Positions 43,523 to 52,125 are shown, numbered from the stretch's first letter. The stretch: 64,000 nt of DNA from Lewinellaceae bacterium (GCA_016719605.1 JADJYW010000016.1:124001-188000), one strand, 5' to 3'. A program made the numbers and translations. The notes: a model not told the origin generated them from the letters alone.

Positions 43523-44425
43523 ATGACCGGCAGCAAAGCACGCTATATTGATTTCTGCGACGACCACGCGGTGCCGCTCCATTTGCAGCCCTGGTGGCTC
43601 GATGCTGTCTGCGGCCCCGATGCCTGGGGGGCAGCCGTAGCCGGCCGGCCGGTTGCGGCGATCTGGCCCTGGTATCGGACGCGCCGGTGGGGATTGCCGG
43701 TCGTGCAACTGCCGCCGCTGACGGCCTACGCCGGCCCCTGGCTGCCTACGCCCGACCCCGCGCAGCCCGCGCACAAGCGCCTCGCATCCGCACAACGACT
43801 GCTGACCCAACTGATCGAACAACTGCCCGACGTATTTTTTTTTCATCAAACCTGCCGACCGGAAATCAGGAACGCACTGCCGCTTCTCTGGGCAGGCTTT
43901 CGCCAAACGACGCGCTACACCTATGTGCTGCCCGACACCGGCGATTTGCCTGCGCTGTTTGCCGGCCTGAAAAATACCCTGCGCACAGACCTGCGCCGGG
44001 CCGACGAGCAGTTGGACGTGGAGCGGTCAAACAACCCGGAACACTTGTTTGACCTCCATGCGCAATCGTTTGCCCGCAAGGGCCTGCGCCCGCCATACAC
44101 CCCGGCAGCTTTTCGGCGCCTGCACGCGGCGCTCGAGCAGCGGGGCCGGTCGGCGGGTTTTGTGGCCCGCGACCGAATTACCGGTATCGCTTGCGCCGCC
44201 CTTTTTTTGGCCTTCGATGCGCAGCAAGCAGGGGTGTTGCTCACTGGTGTCGATGCCAGGCAGCCGCATCCGGGCGCCTTGCACCGCCTGTACTGGGAAG
44301 CCATTCGGTTTTGCTCGGAACGCGGCCTCAGCCTTGATTTTGAAGGCAGTATGAACCCCGGTATCGAGCGGGTGTTTCGGGGGTTCGGGGGGCACTTGAT
44401 CCCCTATTCCCGAATTTGGAAGTAA
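43523..44425 (+). CDS. FemAB/GNAT-like acetyl- or aminoacyl-transferase
   Basis: 300 residues. It begins SKARYIDFCDD then PLHLQPWWLDAVCG, typical of the BioF2-like/GNAT proteins of Bacteroidota. LKNTLRTDLRRADEQLDV and ACAALFLAFDAQQAGVLLTG belong to the second GNAT lobe, and LSLDFEGSMNPGIERVFRGFGG is the characteristic end. The substrate is unknown; relatives modify cell-wall or polysaccharide precursors. It is monocistronic or leads the LPP20-like gene 104 bases downstream. Confidence 0.78.
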   Translation: MTGSKARYIDFCDDHAVPLHLQPWWLDAVCGPDAWGAAVAGRPVAAIWPWYRTRRWGLPVVQLPPLTAYAGPWLPTPDPAQPAHKRLASAQRLLTQLIEQLPDVFFFHQTCRPEIRNALPLLWAGFRQTTRYTYVLPDTGDLPALFAGLKNTLRTDLRRADEQLDVERSNNPEHLFDLHAQSFARKGLRPPYTPAAFRRLHAALEQRGRSAGFVARDRITGIACAALFLAFDAQQAGVLLTGVDARQPHPGALHRLYWEAIRFCSERGLSLDFEGSMNPGIERVFRGFGGHLIPYSRIWK

Positions 44426-44529
44426 TCTCAGAAGGGCTGTTCTGCTAAAAAACCTCAACTTTGTTCGCAGAAACATCTGCTCCCAGCGGCATTATCCGCT
44501 GAAAAAAGGTGTCGCCCGCTGCCCGAACA

Positions 44530-45620
44530 ATGGAAAAATAACACTACTGCTGCTGCTCATCCTCCTGCTCCCGCGCTATGCTCCGGCGCAAGCAGACTGT
44601 TTCGAACGGCGCTTTCTGGAGGGCAAAACGGCCTGCGAACGCCGCGCATTCGACGCCGCCCTCGGCCACCTCACCGCTGCCGCCGACTGCCCCGACAAAC
44701 CGCGCGACACTGATCTGGGGGACTGGATTGCTCGCGCCCAACACGGCCGCGACGAGCGACTTGCCTGGCGCCGCGCACTCGACGCCGACTCCCGTGCCGC
44801 CTGGCAGACCTTTCTCGAGCGCTTTCCCGACGGGTACTACCGCGCCCGCGCCGGGGAACGCCATACGCGTTTGCAGGCGATAGAAGCCCGACCCATTGTG
44901 CAAAATACCGCTACCGGAACCATCAACTGGACGCAGGAATTTGTGGAAGCGACGGGGGAAACGGGCATCAACCGAAAAAAATGGCCCACCGAGGCGGAAG
45001 CCGTGCAAATGGCTACCCGTGGCGCCGAGGTTGTGGCCAAGGCTAATCTGCTGGAGACTATCGGCGACATGCACATCCGCCGCCAGACCGTCATGCGTAT
45101 TTTGATGGCCGAGAACAGCGCGGTAAAAACCCGCGTTTGGAGTCTTGTACAGGGCGCCCGCATCGTCGGCGAGCCATATTTCGGCAAGGATGCCGTGACC
45201 GTCACGGTGCGCATCCCCATGTTTGGTCCGGACGGGTTGGCTGCCGCTGTGCTGCCCGGGCCGCCGGAACGCGCACCCGTTGAGCCGGACGATACCTCCG
45301 ATACCGACATCTTCGAGTGGACCCTGTTGTTGCCGGCCGGTACTGCGCCGGCGTTCACCCTTTTTCCCGTTTTCACAGACGCACAAAACGCGCTGCTGTT
45401 GGACGGCTCCACCACCGCCACCACCGATGCCGCCGCCCTTGCCCGCTGGTACCGGGCTAAACCCGGCGAGTTTTTTTTCGAAAAAAACACCTTCGAGGCA
45501 CGCCTGAGTAGTGTAGGGCACCTCATGCTGCCCGATGCAGCCATACCGGTTTTTCAAGCGTGGAAAAACGCCCGGGAGACCGGCGCCGGAGCGTTACCCG
45601 TACGGGTGGTGGTCCGGTGA
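44530..45620 (+). CDS. LPP20/FlgT-like secreted protein, start broken by an indel
   Basis: About 363 residues if repaired. From the ATG at 44530 the frame hits TAA at once (ATG GAA AAA TAA). With one more A in the run 44534-44538 it reads MEKITLLLLLILLLPRYAPAQA, a perfect signal peptide, and stays open to 45620. As sequenced, only an internal start at 44871 is clean. The central region (TRGAEVVAKANLLETIGDMH ... VWSLVQGARIVGEPYFG) resembles the LPP20/FlgT fold. The N-terminal part is an acidic/Ala-rich helical segment like half a TPR. Function unknown. Confidence 0.65.
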
Positions 45621-45683
45621 GTAATTTTTTTAGAAGAAAAAGCGGCAACAGGCATCTGAACACTCCCGAAAGTAGCGGATACG

Positions 45684-46841
45684 CTATCCCGCGTTCAGCC
45701 GCAGGAAATTTTGCAGGCCCGCCTGGTCTATCACCCCGACTAATTCGCCCTGATCGGCTACGGCGAGCAGGCCCACCCCGCGCTGCTGGAGCAAATGGAA
45801 GACGTATTCCAGCCGCTCGTCCTGCGTCACGACATTGACCTGCGGTTTGGCATACTGCCCGATTTCTGCCGACAGGTCGTGTTTTTTCATGGCGGCCATG
45901 ATCTGGGGTTCTTCCAGCACCCCGATGAGGTGGTCTTGCAAGTCGAATACCAGAAAATGACGCTCCAGTCCCTGCTGGAGCAAGGCGATGGGGGTTTGCA
46001 TCCAGTCGTTGATCGAGAGGCGGGTAAACTGCGGACGCATCAGGTCGCGGGCTTTGAAACGGCGCACCAGGGCATCCAGGCGCACCATGTTGTTCTCCGC
46101 GCGTGCGGTGGTGAACACAAAAAAACCGATGAGCGCCAGGGTGAACGCGCTTTTCCACAACCCGATCACAACGAACAACACGGCGATGCCCTGGCCCAGC
46201 CAGGAAGCCACTTGCGTGGCACGCACCCGCCCCATACGCATGGCCAGCAGGGCGCGGAAAATGCGGCCGCCGTCCATCGGGAATGCCGGAATCAGGTTGA
46301 ACACCACCAGCGCAATGTTGGTGACGACCAGCACAGGCAGGTAAAACAGCAGCCCCGTGGCCGCAATACCTACTTCTTCGATGACCTCCGGGTCGCTTTC
46401 TCCGCTACCGAACGTCATGTTTTGTTCCAGAATCCAGTTGAACAGCATCCAGCGGTCGCCCTGATAGAGCAGTTTTCCCAGCAGGAACAACAGGATAGCC
46501 AGCACGACATTCACCATCGGCCCGGCTATGGCGACGAGGAATTCCTGCATTGGTTTTTCCGGCATGCGCTCCAGGCGGGCAATGCCGCCGATGGGGGTGA
46601 GGATAATGTCCTGGGTACGCACCCCGTATCGGCGTGCCGTGAGTGCGTGCCCGTACTCGTGCAACAGCACGCATGCAAACAGGGCTATGAAAAAAACCAT
46701 GAGCCAGATGGTATTCAGGACATCGAGGTTGTTGGCATAGCCGATCCAGAGCGCATACAGAAAAATAAGGCCGAAACTCCAGTGCAGGTGTACCGGAATA
46801 CCGAACCAGGTAAACAATTTGAGTGAGCTGCGCATGGGCAT
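45684..46841 (-). CDS. Site-2 protease family (M50) zinc metalloprotease with CBS pair
   Basis: 385 residues. Zinc motif HEYGHALTARRYG (about 62) and the second ligand in FNLIPAFPMDGGRIFRALL (about 190), within six membrane helices; a CBS pair at about 260-385 (ARDLMRPQFTRLSINDWM, LAVADQGELVGVIDQAG). SpoIVFB-like layout, where CBS domains sense nucleotides. It cleaves membrane proteins within the bilayer. The gene starts after a methyltransferase gene on the same strand. Confidence 0.93.
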   Translation of the reverse strand: MPMRSSLKLFTWFGIPVHLHWSFGLIFLYALWIGYANNLDVLNTIWLMVFFIALFACVLLHEYGHALTARRYGVRTQDIILTPIGGIARLERMPEKPMQEFLVAIAGPMVNVVLAILLFLLGKLLYQGDRWMLFNWILEQNMTFGSGESDPEVIEEVGIAATGLLFYLPVLVVTNIALVVFNLIPAFPMDGGRIFRALLAMRMGRVRATQVASWLGQGIAVLFVVIGLWKSAFTLALIGFFVFTTARAENNMVRLDALVRRFKARDLMRPQFTRLSINDWMQTPIALLQQGLERHFLVFDLQDHLIGVLEEPQIMAAMKKHDLSAEIGQYAKPQVNVVTQDERLEYVFHLLQQRGVGLLAVADQGELVGVIDQAGLQNFLRLNAG

Positions 46842-46865
46842 GGATTGAGCAGGCGGGGCTGCGGG

Positions 46866-47603
46866 TTATTTTTTCTTAGCCAGGATAATGTACTGGTAGT
46901 CTAAGGATTCCTTGTCAATTTGGACTACCTCAAAACCACCTGCACTCAATTCCTTTTCTACCTGGCTGAGCGCCACTTTGTACTCGTCCGGCGGGCCGAT
47001 CGGGAGGTTATTTTTTTTGAAATCAATGATCAGGAGCGTGGCGCCGGATTTCATGCCCTGGGCGAGAGCCTGGAGGTATTGCACCCGGTTTTCGATGTAG
47101 CCGTAGGTGTTCACGATGAGGGCGGCGTCGGCTTCTTCCGGCGCCAGCATGGGGTCTTCGGGTTTGGCGAGGCGACTCTCAAAGCGGTCGCGGTATTGCG
47201 CGGGCAGGCGCACTTTTACGCTGTCCATGAAAGTAATGAAACGGGGGTCAATATCCACACCAATGACCTTGTCGGCGAGCGGTACCAGTCGGAAGGTAAA
47301 ATAGCCGGTTCCGGCGCCGATATCGGCCACGGTTTTGCCTTTCAAATCGCCCAGTAGCGCGATCACCATGCCGGGTTTTTGCCAGATGACCCGGTCTTTG
47401 CTTTCGTAATCGGCCACTAAATTTTCAAAATTTCCGGCTCCGGCTTTGGGCACGGGGCGTTCGGAGGCTACGGTAGTTGGCCGCGGCGCTTCGCGGGCCA
47501 TGCCCGGTGTTTGGTGGCTATTGGCGGACGGGGAATCGTTGCGGCAGGCACCGAGACCGGTTGCGATGATAAAAGCGGTAGCAAAGTAGATGAGGCGTAT
47601 CAT
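46866..47603 (-). CDS. Lipoprotein class I SAM-dependent methyltransferase
   Basis: 245 residues. Lipobox ATGLGAC with Cys20, then a low-complexity linker. A class I methyltransferase follows: VADIGAGTGYFTFRL (SAM loop), VIGVDIDPRF, and LLIIDFKKNNLPIGP. The presence of a lipid anchor on a SAM enzyme is unusual, since SAM is cytoplasmic, but such proteins recur in Bacteroidota. Substrate unknown. A -7 box lies 20 bases before the ATG. Confidence 0.85.
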   Translation of the reverse strand: MIRLIYFATAFIIATGLGACRNDSPSANSHQTPGMAREAPRPTTVASERPVPKAGAGNFENLVADYESKDRVIWQKPGMVIALLGDLKGKTVADIGAGTGYFTFRLVPLADKVIGVDIDPRFITFMDSVKVRLPAQYRDRFESRLAKPEDPMLAPEEADAALIVNTYGYIENRVQYLQALAQGMKSGATLLIIDFKKNNLPIGPPDEYKVALSQVEKELSAGGFEVVQIDKESLDYQYIILAKKK

Positions 47604-47623
47604 GTGTGTTGACTAAAACGCCC

Positions 47624-47631
47624 CAAAAGTA
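47624..47631 (-). promoter_or_regulatory. -7 box for the methyltransferase gene
   Basis: TACTTTTG on the minus strand matches TAnnTTTG, 20 bases before the ATG. Confidence 0.5.
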
Positions 47632-47685
47632 GGGAAGTTCGCCCAATGTGGTTTAGCGTGTCTCGTAAGTCACGGTTTATAGTCC

Positions 47686-47759
47686 ACAGCAGCGGCGCAG
47701 AGACGCGGAGGTTTTGATAATCCTGTTATTAAACCTCCGCGTCTCTGCGCCGCTGTTGT
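47686..47759. repeat. 29-bp inverted repeat of the GCAGAGACGCGGAGG family
   Basis: Arms 47686-47714 and 47731-47759 pair at 28 of 29 positions around a 16-base loop. The unit GCGCAGAGACGCGGAGG is shared with the large array at 58317-58640. Just before it, TGTCTCGTAAGTC (47659 on) resembles the left end of the element at 51917. Confidence 0.9.
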
Positions 47760-47829
47760 GCCAGAACTTCGGGAAATTTCCGAAAACACACGCTCGATGC
47801 TCGCGTGCAACGCGCTTGTGGTGTCTTTT

Positions 47830-49143
47830 TTACAGGTGGTGCTGCAGATAATACACACCGATCCCGGCAAAGTACCCGATAGCTGCATAGATCGAAATAC
47901 GTTTCACATACCACAGAAAGTCTACTTTCAGGATACCCATAGCGGCTACACCGGCTGCCGATCCGATGATGAGAATACTACCGCCTGTGCCGGCACAGTA
48001 GGCCATGAGATTCCAGAAATCGTGATTGGGCGAAAATGTTTCTATCGTGTACATGCCCATGGATGCTGCCACGAGGGGCACGTTGTCCACGATGGCGGAG
48101 AGTAGCCCAATCATAGTATTGATGGCGTAGATATTACCAAACGTGCTGTTCAGCAATTCGGACATCAGGTGCAAATGCCCCGATGTTTCCAGAGCGCCTA
48201 CGGCTAACAGGATTCCGAGGAAGAACAGGATGGCCGGTGTATCAATCCGGCGCAGCATAGCGGCCACCGTCAGTTTGTGGCGATGGTCCATTTCCTTGTC
48301 CCGGTGCAAGAGTTCTGTAATTAACCAAAGTACTCCCAGGGACAGCAGGATGCCCATGTATGGCGGCATGTGGGTCACTGTTTTGAAAACCGGAACAAAC
48401 AGCAGAGCTGCCACGCCGAGCACAAACAACAGATTGCGTTCAAATGCGGAGGTATTGCTGGAGTGTTCTGCCTCGACTTTGGCCAAATCTCCGTCACCAC
48501 CTTTTCTGCGCATTACTATCGTTGCTACGGTAAGCGGCGCAAGCAGGCAGATGACCGAGGGGGCAAAGATGTTTTTGATGATTTCCAGCGTAGTTACCTG
48601 TCCCCCGATCCAGAGCATGATGGTTGTTACGTCACCAATAGGCGACCAGGCGCCGCCCGCATTGGCGGCGATGATCACAAACCCGCCCAGAAACCAGACA
48701 TCCTCCTGCTTTTTGATCAATTTCCGCAGCAAGGCACTCATAATGATTGCCGTGGTCATGTTGTCCAATACCGCGGAAAGAAAAAAGGCTACCCAGGCAA
48801 TGATCCAGAGCAGTTTAATTTTGTTCGCCGTGCGGATGCGGTCGGTGATAACCCGGAAGCCGTTGTGCACGTCCACCAGTTCCACGATCGTCATGGCGCC
48901 GAGCAGGAAAAACAGGATTTCCGAGATACCGCTCAGATGCTCGGACAAGGAATGGTGCAGCAGTTGCTGGGGGTCTTCCAAACCGGCGGCGGCAACAGGC
49001 ATGCCCTGAATGCCAAATGTCAGTATCAGCCAACAAGCCACACCGGTCAGGAGGGCAGAAGCGGCTTTGTCAATTTTTAGGGGGTGCTCGAAGGCAATCA
49101 GGGCATATCCAATGATAAATGCGACAACAATTAGTATGGCCAT
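47830..49143 (-). CDS. nhaD: NhaD-type Na+/H+ antiporter
   Basis: 437 residues from the ATG at 49143 (MAILIVVAFIIGYALIAFEHPLK); the open frame before it is repeat sequence. About 12 membrane helices. Conserved NhaD/ion-transporter motifs: FFLLGAMTIVELVDVHNGFRVI, DNMTTAIIMSALLRKL, NAGGAWSPIGDVTTIMLWIGG, IVDNVPLVAASMGMY and GTGGSILIIGSAAGVAAMG. It expels Na+ in exchange for H+ at the inner membrane, fitting the Na+-linked enzyme set suggested by the nearby ApbE/NqrM-like genes. Confidence 0.93.
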   Translation of the reverse strand: MAILIVVAFIIGYALIAFEHPLKIDKAASALLTGVACWLILTFGIQGMPVAAAGLEDPQQLLHHSLSEHLSGISEILFFLLGAMTIVELVDVHNGFRVITDRIRTANKIKLLWIIAWVAFFLSAVLDNMTTAIIMSALLRKLIKKQEDVWFLGGFVIIAANAGGAWSPIGDVTTIMLWIGGQVTTLEIIKNIFAPSVICLLAPLTVATIVMRRKGGDGDLAKVEAEHSSNTSAFERNLLFVLGVAALLFVPVFKTVTHMPPYMGILLSLGVLWLITELLHRDKEMDHRHKLTVAAMLRRIDTPAILFFLGILLAVGALETSGHLHLMSELLNSTFGNIYAINTMIGLLSAIVDNVPLVAASMGMYTIETFSPNHDFWNLMAYCAGTGGSILIIGSAAGVAAMGILKVDFLWYVKRISIYAAIGYFAGIGVYYLQHHL

Positions 49144-49173
49144 AAAACAGTGCGGCTGGATAGATGAAAAAAG

Positions 49174-49225
49174 TTGGTTGACTGGTTGACTGGTTGACTG
49201 GTTTATTGGTTGACTGGTGACTGGG
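49174..49225. repeat. TTGGTTGACTGG tandem repeat, second array
   Basis: About five units GTTGACTGGTT. It is the same family as 43381-43454. It lies in the nhaD leader. Confidence 0.88.
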
Positions 49226-49242
49226 AGGTTCATTTAATGAGT

Positions 49243-49273
49243 GCGGCGGTGACTGTTTATCAGTCACCGCCGC
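49243..49273. terminator. 13-bp perfect hairpin between nhaD leader and CBS gene
   Basis: GCGGCGGTGACTG and its exact complement with a 5-base loop. No T-tract follows, so termination strength is unsure. Confidence 0.55.
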
Positions 49274-49281
49274 GCGCTATT

Positions 49282-49716
49282 TTATGTGCCGGAAATGTAT
49301 TGTTCCAGAAACTGGATGTGGGAGGTTTGTTCCTGAATGATTGCATTCACAATGTCGCCGATACTGAGCATGCCCACGACTTTGCCTTCGTCCACAACCG
49401 GCAGGTGGCGGATACGCTTGCTGCTGAACAGGTTCATACAATCCTCGATACTCATGTCCATCGTTACGGTGAATACATTGGCGGTCATCACCTCGGTAAC
49501 GGGGGTGCTCTTCGCCTTGCGTCCCTGGATAATTCCTTTGCGGGCATAGTCACGCTCGGAAAAAATCCCGGCCAAACGCTCGCCCTCCAGCACTAATACG
49601 GCACCGATATTTTTTTCGGCCATCAATTGGAGCGCCTCAATGACCGTATGGTCAGGCGTGACTGTCCAGGTAACGTGGGTGCGTTTTCCTTCCAGCAGTT
49701 TTCGAACAGGCAGCAT
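49282..49716 (-). CDS. CBS-domain pair protein
   Basis: 144 residues consisting of two CBS domains: residues about 5-65 (TVIEALQLMAEKNIGAVLVLEGERLAGIFSERDYARK) and 70-135 (MTANVFTVTMDMSIEDCMNL ... RIRHLPVVDEGKVVGMLSIGD). Stand-alone CBS pairs bind adenosyl ligands and regulate other proteins. The partner is not evident. Upstream of nhaD in the same direction, so it might sense energy state for it. Confidence 0.9.
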   Translation of the reverse strand: MLPVRKLLEGKRTHVTWTVTPDHTVIEALQLMAEKNIGAVLVLEGERLAGIFSERDYARKGIIQGRKAKSTPVTEVMTANVFTVTMDMSIEDCMNLFSSKRIRHLPVVDEGKVVGMLSIGDIVNAIIQEQTSHIQFLEQYISGT

Positions 49717-49868
49717 ACGAGTGTATTAAGTGGTTAGTGATAAATTTCGGGCTTTTTTGGGTGGGGAACAAGGCGCCAGGGCGTAACAAAAATTGGTGGG
49801 CTAAGGTATGACACGACTTTTTGTTAGCCAAAACTTTGGAGCGTTTAAATCGGTTTACCAAGCCGTTG

Positions 49869-49876
49869 TACCTTTG
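49869..49876 (+). promoter_or_regulatory. -7 box for the NqrM-like gene
   Basis: TACCTTTG matches TAnnTTTG and ends 18 bases before the ATG at 49895. Confidence 0.5.
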
Positions 49877-49894
49877 ACCAAAATTTTTGAGACC

Positions 49895-50089
49895 ATGCTG
49901 ACCGTCCTTGCCGCTTCCATCATCTTTGTTCTGATTGCCTTTTTTCTGTTCAGTATCCGCTTGCTTTTTGTGAAAGGCGGAGAGTTTCGCGGCACCTGCG
50001 CCGGGAATAGTTCTTTCCTGCAAAAAGACGGTATCGCCTGCGGGGTGTGCGGCCGCAAGCCGGGCGAAGCATGTGGGAAAGAGGAGTAG
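49895..50089 (+). CDS. Small membrane protein with Cys-rich tail (NqrM-like)
   Basis: 64 residues from the ATG at 49895; the open frame before it lacks a promoter. One membrane helix (about 2-25), then FRGTCAGNSS and a tail with CGVCGRKPGEACG, four Cys in all. The layout resembles NqrM, the small protein that helps insert the iron centre of Na+-NQR, and similar Bacteroidota proteins. ApbE, which flavinylates NQR subunits, lies next to it, converging. The assignment rests on layout and context. Confidence 0.6.
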   Translation: MLTVLAASIIFVLIAFFLFSIRLLFVKGGEFRGTCAGNSSFLQKDGIACGVCGRKPGEACGKEE

Positions 50090-50094
50090 TGTGT

Positions 50095-50123
50095 GGGAGG
50101 CGCTTCCCTCCGGAATTTTTTTA
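50095..50123 (+). terminator. Hairpin and T-tract after the NqrM-like gene
   Basis: GGAGG and CCTCC with a short loop, then GGAATTTTTTT. It overlaps the end of apbE, so it may also serve that gene in reverse. Confidence 0.6.
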
Positions 50124-50591
50124 ATCCTGGGCCTCCAGCGTGCTGTGTACTTGCAGGTTACCGGCAGTATTGGCGTAAATACCGTAGAATTTTACTCCCG
50201 CACGCCGCGCAATTTCTTTTGACTTTTCTATGCCCATCACCAAAAATGCCGTCGCGTACGCATCGGCAGTAGCGCAGTCATCGGCCACGACCGACACGCT
50301 GAGCAGGTTGTGTTCAATCGGGTAGCCGGTGCGCGGGTCTATGGCATGGCTGAATTTTTTGCCGTCGCGCTCCACGAACTTGCGGTAACTCCCGGAGGTG
50401 GCCAGTGCCTTGCCGCTCAGCGATACAATGGTCTGCAGGGGGCGCCCGTCACCTGCCTCCTCGCCAACGGGTTTGTCTATCCCGATCTGCCAGTGCTCCC
50501 CGCGTGCGTTGTGGCCGGCTGTTCGCACCTCGCCACCTACCTCGATCATATAATTGCGCACGCCCTGTTTCTCCAAAAAACCGGCGAGCAC
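50121..50591 (-). CDS. apbE: FAD:protein FMN transferase ApbE, 3' part of a frameshifted gene
   Basis: 156 residues. It continues the ApbE domain after the shift: LAGFLEKQGVRNYMIEVGGEVRTAG, then GKALATSGSYRKF, HAIDPRTGYPIEHNLLSVSVVADDCATADAYATAFLVMG. These hold the conserved late ApbE motifs (T-x-D-A-x-T-A type metal site, here CATADAYATA). The nominal first Met is a GTG inside the domain. It flavinylates Na+-NQR/RNF-type subunits. Confidence 0.85.
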   Translation of the reverse strand: MLAGFLEKQGVRNYMIEVGGEVRTAGHNARGEHWQIGIDKPVGEEAGDGRPLQTIVSLSGKALATSGSYRKFVERDGKKFSHAIDPRTGYPIEHNLLSVSVVADDCATADAYATAFLVMGIEKSKEIARRAGVKFYGIYANTAGNLQVHSTLEAQD

Positions 50592-51105
50592 AGTCCACCG
50601 TGTACCCCTGTGCGATAGCGTTCATGTCCACCTCCATGCGCGGGTCGGCTTTTAGTAAGCTGCCGTTTTCGAGCCGTATTTTTTTAAAACCGATGTATTG
50701 CCGCAGGCTGTCTACCTGGGCCGAATCGGGCGGCGGCAGCCCCTTTTTGTAACTGAACCCCCATGCCCGCACCAATGGCCCCACCGTGATGTCGAATACG
50801 CCATCCGTAGCCAGCGACACTTCTTGTGCGCGCCGAAAAACAGCCGAAAAATGCTCGTCCGCCAGTACGCCGGCCTCATTGCGGTTGATCCGGCTGATGA
50901 CCGATGTGCTGTCCCAAAGCGACATACTGCGGTCTATCAGGCGAAACAGGCTGTCCACAGAACCGGAAAAATTGCGCTCCTGCGCATCCAGATAGGTAAT
51001 ATGAAAGGTAGTCCCCTGTGCCTGGCCTTCCAGACTGGTGTATTGGGGCGCTTCGTTTTGGCAGGCGAAGAGCGACAGGGAAACAAGAAACAGGTAGTAG
51101 CGCAT
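50449..51105 (-). CDS. apbE: FAD:protein FMN transferase ApbE, 5' part of a frameshifted gene
   Basis: ATG at 51105; lipobox SLSLFAC with Cys14. The ApbE N-terminal body follows: GTTFHITYLDAQ, SLWDSTSVISRINRNEAG, DGVFDITVGPLVRAWGFS and MEVDMNAIAQGYTVDC. At that point (about 50592) a single extra base changes the frame, and the reading runs on into nonsense until 50449. Removing one base restores TVDVLAGFLEK, the usual continuation. It does not lie in a long homopolymer, unlike the other shifts in the window. Confidence 0.85.
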   Translation of the reverse strand: MRYYLFLVSLSLFACQNEAPQYTSLEGQAQGTTFHITYLDAQERNFSGSVDSLFRLIDRSMSLWDSTSVISRINRNEAGVLADEHFSAVFRRAQEVSLATDGVFDITVGPLVRAWGFSYKKGLPPPDSAQVDSLRQYIGFKKIRLENGSLLKADPRMEVDMNAIAQGYTVDCARRFFGETGRAQLYDRGRWRGANSRPQRTRGALADRDRQTRWRGGR

Positions 51106-51188
51106 ATCCGCCCGGGTTGCTGCCCGGCACAGGTGCGCCCGGCGAAGGTGACTGAAACGCCGGCAAATATAGAGCGCTTTTTGCTGCG

Positions 51189-51217
51189 CAATGCGGCGAG
51201 GGGCAAAGGGCGAAGGG
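51189..51217. repeat. GGGCAAAGGGCGAAGGGG repeat
   Basis: Short run in the gap between apbE and the cyclophilin gene. Same family as 38283-38321. Confidence 0.5.
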
Positions 51218-51224
51218 GTAAGTT

Positions 51225-51869
51225 TCACCGGTCTACTTTCATGGTCATGCGGACATCCTCCAGGGGCCGGTCGTTGGCATCGCGGGGCACGGCGGCGATT
51301 TTGTCGAGTACCTCAAGGCCGGACACGACCTCGCCAAACACCGTGTACTGCCCGTCGAGTTGCGGGGTTCCGCCTTTGGCCTTGTACAGTGCCCGCCACT
51401 CGGGGCTGAAAGTGGTGCCGAGGCGTTGCTCCCACTGGTCGAGCGACTCGTCAATCTGGGATTGTCCTTGCACGATGAAAAACTGGCTGCCGCTGGATTC
51501 GCGTTGCGGGTTCACCTGATCGGACAGCCGGGCTGCCGACAAAGCGCCCCGGACATGCGGCATTTTTATTTCTGCCGGGATGGTGTAGCCGGGGCCGCCT
51601 TCGCCGAGCAGCACCCCGGGTTGGGCATCTTTGGACGCCGGGTCGCCGCCCTGGATCATAAAATCCCGGATCACGCGGTGGAACAGCAGCCCGTCGTAGA
51701 ATCCCGCTTCGGCGAGTTTGAGAAAGTTATCGCGGTGCCGGGGCGTCTCGTCGTACAGGCGTATGCGGATATCGCCCAGGTTGGTGCTGATGAGCACAGT
51801 GGTTTCTTTTTTCTGGCAGCCGGCCAGGAGTGCGCAGCCGAAAAGGAGGGCGTAAAGTGTGTATTTCAT
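51225..51869 (-). CDS. Cyclophilin-type peptidyl-prolyl cis-trans isomerase, lipoprotein
   Basis: 214 residues. Lipobox CALLAGC with Cys18. The cyclophilin domain has RIRLYDETPRHRDNFLKLAEAGFYDGLLFHRVIRDFMIQGGDP, SGSQFFIVQGQS and TVFGEVVSGLEVLDKIA. It speeds proline isomerisation of exported proteins in the periplasm. The insertion between the FMIQGGDP and FFIVQG motifs is that of the larger bacterial forms. Upstream of apbE in the same direction. Confidence 0.95.
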   Translation of the reverse strand: MKYTLYALLFGCALLAGCQKKETTVLISTNLGDIRIRLYDETPRHRDNFLKLAEAGFYDGLLFHRVIRDFMIQGGDPASKDAQPGVLLGEGGPGYTIPAEIKMPHVRGALSAARLSDQVNPQRESSGSQFFIVQGQSQIDESLDQWEQRLGTTFSPEWRALYKAKGGTPQLDGQYTVFGEVVSGLEVLDKIAAVPRDANDRPLEDVRMTMKVDR

Positions 51870-51916
51870 GTTTAAAAAAGTGGTTGGCCGGGGCGCATGA
51901 TTATGGTATCAGTAAT

Positions 51917-52098
51917 AGAGGCTGTCTCATAAGTCCGCACCGTATTGCGCCGTTGACAGGCGAATTCATTTTTTGACAGGATAAAAAGGATTTACAGGAT
52001 TTTCGGCGACGGAGTCGCCTCATTTATCCTGTAAATCCTGTAAATCCTGTCTGAAAAAAATCAATTTCCGTCAAAGCCATGCTTTTGAGACAGCCTCT
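51917..52098. mobile_element. MITE-like element with AGAGGCTGTCTCA terminal inverted repeats
   Basis: Left end AGAGGCTGTCTCA (51917-51929) and right end TGAGACAGCCTCT (52086-52098) are exact complements. Inside are a second inverted repeat (GACAGGAT...GATTTACAGGATT against AATCCTGTAAATCCTGTAAA) and a GGCGAC/GTCGCC hairpin. The ends look like insertion-sequence termini, but no transposase is present and no clear target-site duplication was seen. It lies between cyclophilin and the 119-residue gene. A similar TGTCTCGTAAGTC stretch lies at 47659. Confidence 0.55.
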
Positions 52099-52125
52099 GC
52101 CCTCCAGCGTCCGGCGATGAACATT

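Noticed and set aside
46866..47603. Methyltransferase linked to ubiquinone or antibiotic synthesis
   Set aside because: No pathway genes nearby; substrate cannot be guessed.
49144..49233. Longer N-terminus for nhaD
   Set aside because: It is TTGACTGG repeat read in frame; the ATG at 49143 starts the first membrane helix.
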